NCBI RefSeq assembly: GCF_029962835.1
Contig: NC_080582.1
Span: 18,050,032 to 18,114,031 of the forward strand
Direction: 5' to 3'
Length of the DNA: 64,000 nt
DNA from: Magnolia sinica
Taxonomy: Eukaryota > Streptophyta > Magnoliopsida > Magnoliales > Magnoliaceae
Under the pieces are notes generated by a model. The model made no database searches, was not told where the DNA came from, and worked only from the letters and a program-made list of their open reading frames with translations. How positions within the stretch are numbered: the first letter of the stretch is position 1; each line of letters starts with the position of its first letter. The position numbers were made by a program, and so were the translations under genes. This document shows, one piece after another, positions 58,100 to 64,000 of the stretch.

Positions 58100-60417
58100 A
58101 CCTTTAATCCGACTCTCAACCTTATTCACCAGACAACTGAAAGCATCGCGTTTTCTCCTACCCACCGAGATTGGGACCCCCAAGTAAGTAATCCCCTCAG
58201 CCGAACCCATCATCCCCAACTCCCTGTGGATAGAGGACGTCCTGGAAGCCGCCATGTTTTCAAAATAGAGGAAGACACTTTTTGGAAGTTAACCTTTTAA
58301 CCCAAAACTAGTTGATACCGGTCCAAAAACTCCTTAACCGCCTTGACAGACCGCAGGCCCCCATTCAGAAAAAGAAGCGTGTCATCCGCGAATAGGAGAT
58401 GAGACACCAACACATCACCACGCCGCCCTTTGAAAGGGATACAGGGCCCCGACGTTACCAACCTATTGAAGCCGCGACTCAGAACCTTAGAAGCCAAAAT
58501 GAAGAGGCTAGGGAAGAGGGGATCTCCCTAGCGGAGACCACGCGTAGACTTAAAATACACTCTTGCCTCCCCATTAACAATCACCGAAAACCAACAATTT
58601 CTCCAGTAGCTCTCCACTAACCCTAGCCAAAGGGCTGAGAACCCAAACCGCATTAAGACTCTCTTGAGAAAGAACCAATCCACCCTATCGTAGGCTTTCT
58701 CCATGTCTAACTTCATGACTATATTCCCGCCCCTAACTTTCCTGTTCATATCACAGAGGAGCTCTTACGATAAAGCAATGTTTTCCGCAATTGATCACCC
58801 CTTGACAAAAGCTCCCTACTCCATGGATATCAATTTTGGCAGGATCTTACTTAGACGGTCAGCCACAATTTTGGCGAAAATCTTATTAGAACATTTCAAA
58901 GACTAATGGGCCTATAATCAGAGAAGGTTTTGGGTGCTTCGTTTTTGGGGATGAGAGCTGTGAGGGAGGATGTAACGGCCCTGGGGAGCGGGGCACCCTA
59001 GAAGAAAGCAGTGGCAGCTTTGAGCAGGTTTTAGTGAAGAATATCCCAGCACCTAGCGAAGAAAGCTCCCGTGAAGCCATCCGGGCCAGTAACACTGTCA
59101 CGAGGGACGGAGATAACCCCCTGATGAATTTCTTGGAGCGACGGCGAGCATTGTCCACGTTAAAGACAATAGTCGGGATGACCTCGAGAAGAGCGAATGG
59201 AAGAAGCTAACCGCATTGTTCCTTATGCCCTCCTGGGACGTAACAGTCTCACCTGAATTCAGACGAACAGAAGAAATGACTGCTCTTTTGACTCTCTCGG
59301 ATGCAGACACATGAAAAAAACCCGTATTCCTGTCCCCCTCCTGGAGCCAATTGTTTCTAGCTTTTTGTTTCCAAAAGGATTCCTCCATGTGTTCGAAGCG
59401 ATCAAGCCGACACCTGGCCAGAGCAATCTCCTGCTGGATGTCACCGCCTGAAGGAGGCATATCACCATTCTGACACGCATCCTCCAGCTCCACCAGGGAT
59501 GAAGCCGCCTGCTTCACAGCACTGAAAATATCCCCAAAAACTGTTTTGTTCTAATCCTTAAGCTGAAGTTTAACATCCTTCATTTTCCCCAAAATGTTGC
59601 GCATCGGGTTGGGGTCAGAAAATGATTCCCACGTAGTCTTGACCAACGGTAAGAAACCCTCATGGTGAAACCACATATTCTGGATTTTAAAGGCTTTTGG
59701 CCCTGCAAAAAGAGTAGACAAAAAAACTAACAGCAGGGGCGCATGATCAGAGTTATGGGGGGAAAGATGGTGTACCTGGAAGGTCGAAAAATTGCTACTC
59801 CAATCGGTATTGATAAGAGCCCGATCCAATCTGGCCCACAGCCTAGACACCCCAGATTGATTATTGGACTAGGTGAATCTGTTGCCCTGAAAACCAGCAT
59901 CTCGAAGGCCCGACCTGTTCATAGCGTCTACAAAATCCTGCGAGCTTGCAGTATCGAACCTGCTTCTGCTCCTATGCTCAGAGGCAGCAGAAACAACGTT
60001 AAAATAACTGCAGATTGCCCAGGGACCCTGAGCAGATGAGACAAAGGTTGCCATATCCTCCCAGAGCGTTCTTCTCTGGATTCTCGATCAAGAAGCATAA
60101 ACCACCGATAAAGCAATAGGCATTCGGCTATGATGGAGGTCAACGAACAGGGACAACATTTGAGATGACTTGGAAAGTAATCTGACAGACGCTTGAGACT
60201 TACTGAAGATCCATATCTTGCCCCCGACATCTACATTGGAGAAAGAGAAGTGACAGCCCAGCTGAAGACCAATACTCACTCTCCTGGATTCCCTGCCCAT
60301 TGGTTCTAAGATAGCGACGAACCACAAACTGTGCTCCGAGATAAGCCTTTTTAGCGATCTAAGAGTGGGGTTGTTTCCTATCCCCCGAGCATTCCAAATT
60401 AAAATTTTATCCGTCAT
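58100..60417 (-). pseudogene. LINE ORF2: APE-like endonuclease and reverse transcriptase
   Basis: The start at 60417 reads MTDKILIWNARGIGNNPTLR, the standard N-terminus of plant L1 endonucleases. 'LWARLDRALINTDW' and 'SDHAPLL' follow. RT shows 'KLDMEKAYDRVDW', 'TRGLR-stop-GDPL' and the catalytic 'LLFADDTLLF'. The reading frame is broken at several points between the blocks. Confidence 0.88.
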
Positions 60418-60429
60418 GGGAAACCTGTG

Positions 60430-62503
60430 TGTCGACGGACCTTCTTTGCAAGTGCCTCAGTCTCAATAGCCATTCATCTCTGGATACTGCAGAAAGCGGG
60501 TTTTTAGACGCTTTCCTGGTGCCTTTCTTACGCGGTGGGCTTCTTAGCCTTACAACATCACTCTGCCCAGTGATGGTAGGAACTTGCACGTGATCAAATC
60601 CCAGCCTTGCTGACTGGTTGTTTCCCTCCTTTGAGGCCCCTAGCTAATCTTGAGGACTTGGAGGCTGCAGGGTGGGGGAGGACAGAGTATCTTGCCCAGA
60701 AGGGGAGAAAAACAGGGACAGGTCGACTACGAGATCTCCCTTGCTGCTAGAAAAGTAGCCTTGAGATGTTCCCGCAAGCCGCGCTGTAGCCGGAGATTGA
60801 CTATCTCCACAAGAGCTGGTACCAAGAGAGGAGCTATCTTGACTGCTAGGTTTGTCCCTGATGCTAGCACTTAGACTGTCACCCACTGATCTGGAACGAC
60901 GTCTATCATTCCCCTGTCTGACATTTGGAAAGCCCACCATAGATTTGGAGCGCCTCACGTAGAAACGACAAACACAGGTGGCCAAGTTAGTCTTTGATTG
61001 AAGCGCTGGGACTCCCCAGGTAGTGGGGTCACATTGATCTCCCTGCTGAGTAAGCAATGTCTGCGCCACACACCTTCTGTCCGTAGGGGATCCCAGTTAG
61101 TGTTCCTTGAACACCTCCCTGAGTTCAATAGAAGCAATGCGCACGTTGGCCACCCTGGGGCAAGGATTGAAAATCTGAATAGCTCTCTCCAAATTTCCTT
61201 TGAATGATCGCCCCCCTCTTTCACCATAGGTTAGCAGAAACGTAGACTGTTGATGCATTTGCAGCGTAGAGATAGAGTTGAGAGAGTCATTTCTACAAAC
61301 AACTTGGAGGCGACTAGCTGTGTCACCTGGTTCTCCATCATCACTCGTAGCGGCATTTCTCCAAACAGCAGGTGAGCGTGTTGTAAGCTCGATACCCCAG
61401 CTAAATTGATCACCCTTGGCAGTGAACGTCTGATCCTCTCCACTTCTAGTAAAACGATCCTCAACCCATTGCTTGGTGCTAGAAGGCTTTGCTTGGGTGT
61501 AATATCCTGATTGAGAGGCTTGGGTTCGTCCTTCTCGCATGGCTTCAAGCTCAGCATGGATAGGGTACTGCTGTCCTTCCACCACCAGGCAAAGAGCCCT
61601 CCGGATATCCGTCCCCAGGTGGAGTCGTATCTTCAGACGGGCAAAGCCCTGAAAAAGCCCGTATCTCGAGATGGCGTCTATTGCAATCACCTGGCCAAAA
61701 CAATGACCTATATCCAACAAAGTAGATTCAAACCACCCATGGGATGGGTTCCCATATAACCTTATCCAAGTACCCCCACCTTACCCCTCTTCTTCTGGTG
61801 ACCACGGAGAAATGGCCGTTAATCCCAATTTGTTGTGAAGAGCCATCTCACTAATGAATAGCTCGAGCTCTGCTTTGGATTTCAGTTTTAAGAGGACAGT
61901 GGTGTCGGAAAGCCTAACGATGTCAATGTTGGACGTGGCAAAAGCAGTGTCTCGTAACCCCTGGACGATGTGGAGAACAGAGACATTCGGGATAGTACGA
62001 CCTAATAAACCTAGGCCGAGTTCCTATTTCTTCACCACAACAGATCCCGGATCAGCTACAACGGTGTAGTCGCTTGCATTCTTCTCCATCCGGGGGTTGT
62101 TCCCAGGTACCCCAGACACCACCTTTGCATACGAGACATCCGCACTAGGAGGGAAGGTCTTAGGCAAAGGGTTCGTTGCCCTTCTATCTCTCTGACCTTT
62201 TGTGATTTTGGGTTTTACCCAGTTTACCATGATCCATCTTCCGTCAATCCATCTGCCGTTTAAAACATCCATAGCATTTTTTGCCTCCTGTTCATACAAG
62301 AAGTGCACGAAGGCAAAGCCCTTCAAATGGTTGGACAGCGGGCGCAGAAGGATGAATACATCGTTAACCCTGCCGAACTTCTCGAAAATCTCACGCAGGA
62401 CTAGATCCGAGCAATCAAAAGGCAGGTTTCCAATGAACAAACTGAAGCCCGGCTGGTGGAGGACGATCCCTTCTCCTTGATCATCGAAGATGGTTCGATG
62501 CAA
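60430..62503 (-). pseudogene. LINE ORF1 with RNA recognition motif
   Basis: The first part (62503-62024) reads as an RRM: RNP2 'SLFIGNLPFD' and RNP1 'LKGFAFVHF', with '...DVLNGRWIDGRWIMVNW' after it. Next, in another frame, is 'GQVIAIDAISRYGLFQGFARLKIRL' (61720 region), similar to the DUF4283-type part of plant LINE ORF1 proteins, then a Ser/Gln-rich linker. The role would be binding LINE RNA. Frame changes show it is not functional as it stands. Confidence 0.75.
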
Positions 62504-62960
62504 TCAAGAAAATTTGATTTTCATGTTTGGTCGCTAGAATGTTTTGATATTAGTTCGATGACATTGAAGTGGCTTTGATGTCATTGAAGGTTAAGTTCCG
62601 ATGACATCAAAATGTGTTTGATGTCATCAAATGGTTTCATATAGATTTTGCAAAGTTGCGAATTTGTGGGATTTGTTTCCTATTTCGATTGTGATTCTTC
62701 CAAAGGCTATATATTTAGGTGTAATCGGATTTGGGAAGTATCTACGGCTTTCAAATTCGTTCTAAGGGTTTCAAGGGTGTAGTAAGGGGTTTGTTTCAAG
62801 CTTGCTCGGATCGGTTAAGCTCTTTTCTCTTGTAAGTTTATGCTTTGCATATTGATTATCCGTCGCTTTGTGCCGTGGTTTTTTCCCGCAAGGCTTTTTC
62901 CACATTAAATCGGTGTGTTCTCTTTTTGCTTGTTTGGTATAATAGGATTATTCCACTTGA
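62504..62960 (+). mobile_element. Copia-type LTR fragment (fossil)
   Basis: Features include several 'gatgacat/atgtcatc' repeats (62555-62630), a 'ctatatatttaggtgtaa' TATA region at 62705 and the phrase 'gccgtggttttttcccgcaaggctttttccac' near 62873, a recurring U5 phrase in plant Copia LTRs. The start lies at the LINE boundary, so the LINE may have jumped into it. No internal region follows in the same orientation. Confidence 0.5.
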
Positions 62961-62984
62961 TTCATCTCTGTGTGCTTTTGCAGT

Positions 62985-64000
62985 CTCCCAACAAATATTA
63001 GGTCTTGTAGATATCATGACGTACATAAGTATACTAATCACCTTGGAATACTCTAATTAAGATATATTATAGTTTTCGTATGTAACTAACTTGATGTTAG
63101 AATCAAAAGAAGTAGAAAAACTTTCAGAATATCTTTTCAATATAATGTGACTGAGATCGAGTTATACCGTTTTTATTTCTTGTTGGTTTGATACTTGAAA
63201 TCACATTTGCTTCATCTGTATCCTTCATGTCAAAACTAGACGATAAGAATCTTTTATTGTCTTCTATTACTTCTAAACATGTGTTAAAGATTAACATATC
63301 ATCTGTATATATGTATTTAGTCCTTCATTATGAGAAAAATTTAAATACACATTTATCAGGTTCATTGACTTTAAAACAGTATGAGGTGACCACTTTATCG
63401 AACTTTTCATACTATTGTTTAAGTTCCCGTGTAAATCCCATGCGATGACTTGATCAATTAACACACTTTATTTTTGTGTCGTAGAATTATAGAACTTTCT
63501 ATTTGCAACATATATGCCTCTTCAACGAGATGAAAAGGCATCTCTACTTAGAAAAAATCGTCTTGACACTTATCTAATGAAATTCTAGTTTATAAATGGA
63601 TGTTAGAGTAACTAAAACTCGGATAGTTGATATCTTAACTACTAAAGTATAGGTGTCGAAGAAGTTGATAGATCGTCTTTATGTAAATCTTCTAGCTACT
63701 AGTATAACTTTAAACTTTTTTTTAATTTCATTTTGTCTTAATTTTCATTTAAATATCCATTTACAACTTATTTGTTTTTGATCTTGGAGGTAGATTCATT
63801 AGTTTCCATGTCCATTTATACATTATAAAATCTATCTCGGTGTTTACGTCCTTTTAAATAGAAACATCCTAATATCTAAGGGCATCATCTGGAGGTGTAC
63901 AAGGTCAATTTTTATATTAAATATTAATATGATTTTCCTTATTATATTTTCTTTATCTCCTTCTATCAATGGAAGGTAGAAGTCAGGTCTGAAGAATGTA
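62985..64000 (-). mobile_element. Strongly decayed Copia pol fragment, running off the window (fossil)
   Basis: On the minus strand the deduced residues include 'YTDDMLIFNTCLEVIEDNKRFLSSSFDMKD', 'SQSHYIEKIF' and 'MYVMISTRPNIC', which are Copia reverse transcriptase and RNase H wording. Fainter RT wording continues to the window edge. It is broken in many places and looks much older than the Copia at 22.7-27.8 kb. Its LTRs are not seen. Confidence 0.75.

Larger units (their letters stand above)
56154..62503 (-). mobile_element. L1-type LINE with RNase H, near full length but broken
   Basis: On the minus strand the order is ORF1 (RRM protein, ~62503-60430), endonuclease (60417 down to ~59550), reverse transcriptase (~59520-58100), zinc-finger RVT region (~58067-57105), RNase H (~57039-56300) and an A-tail (T-run 56154-56173 on the plus strand). 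This is the layout of plant L1 elements carrying RNase H. Frames are split by several shifts and stops, for example a stop where the RT motif RQGDPL should have Q (58528-58530 on the plus strand). I could not find target-site duplications. It abuts a Copia-type LTR piece at its 5' end. Confidence 0.9.

Overview
This window is plant nuclear DNA. It is intron-bearing, AT-rich and full of nested plant transposable elements. It carries CC-NBS-LRR immune receptor genes, a DYW-class PPR gene relic and plant-type L1, Copia, Gypsy, CACTA, hAT and Mutator-like elements. Many dispersed short repeats share the wording 'gggcccaccatgatgtatg'. I associate that style with magnoliid genomes, but this is a weak inference and I cannot name a species.

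Left part (1-10 kb). An intact single-exon CNL receptor gene lies at 4136-6856. About 1.6 kb downstream is an LRR-only relic (8471-9186) of a close paralogue. The relic's 3' flank was split by a short 5'-truncated LINE with an A-tail and a 16-bp target duplication. Next (11.1-15.6 kb) is a MITE interrupted by a 3.9-kb insertion that looks like a solo LTR, flanked by 156-bp identical direct repeats. A hAT-type MITE follows at 15.9-16.5 kb.

Middle part (16.6-32.5 kb). This is a mosaic of old pieces: a Gypsy LTR fragment and a gag-like gypsy-type region (+ strand), a relic of an EDR2-like host gene, a broken Copia element (22754-27788), an exon-like host fragment, one end of a CACTA transposon, a Gypsy integrase fragment (- strand), a solo-LTR-like copy, and two tandem LTR-like units. 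Two separated segments are near-identical to sequence about 14 kb to the left.

Right-middle part (34-38.9 kb). A SINE lies just upstream of a second intact CNL gene (34373-37111). This gene is a paralogue of the first and shares its 3' flank for several hundred bases. A 156-bp tandem duplication lies further downstream.

Right part (42-64 kb). A Mutator-like MITE with a perfect 9-bp target duplication is followed by a DYW-type PPR pseudogene. The pseudogene is cut in two by an 8.5-kb non-coding element with about 3.5-kb LTRs (LARD-like), with a 5-bp target duplication. Then come a 6.3-kb broken L1-type LINE (- strand; RRM-containing ORF1, endonuclease, RT, RNase H), a Copia-type LTR piece and a strongly decayed Copia pol fragment running off the edge.

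Only the two CNL genes look intact. They are likely cytoplasmic immune receptors in a small dispersed cluster, and most of the remaining sequence is transposon debris. I found no CRISPR, tRNA or rRNA genes. The most unusual signals are the long direct duplications (156 bp and 41 bp) flanking two insertions, which suggest repair-driven capture rather than ordinary integration.
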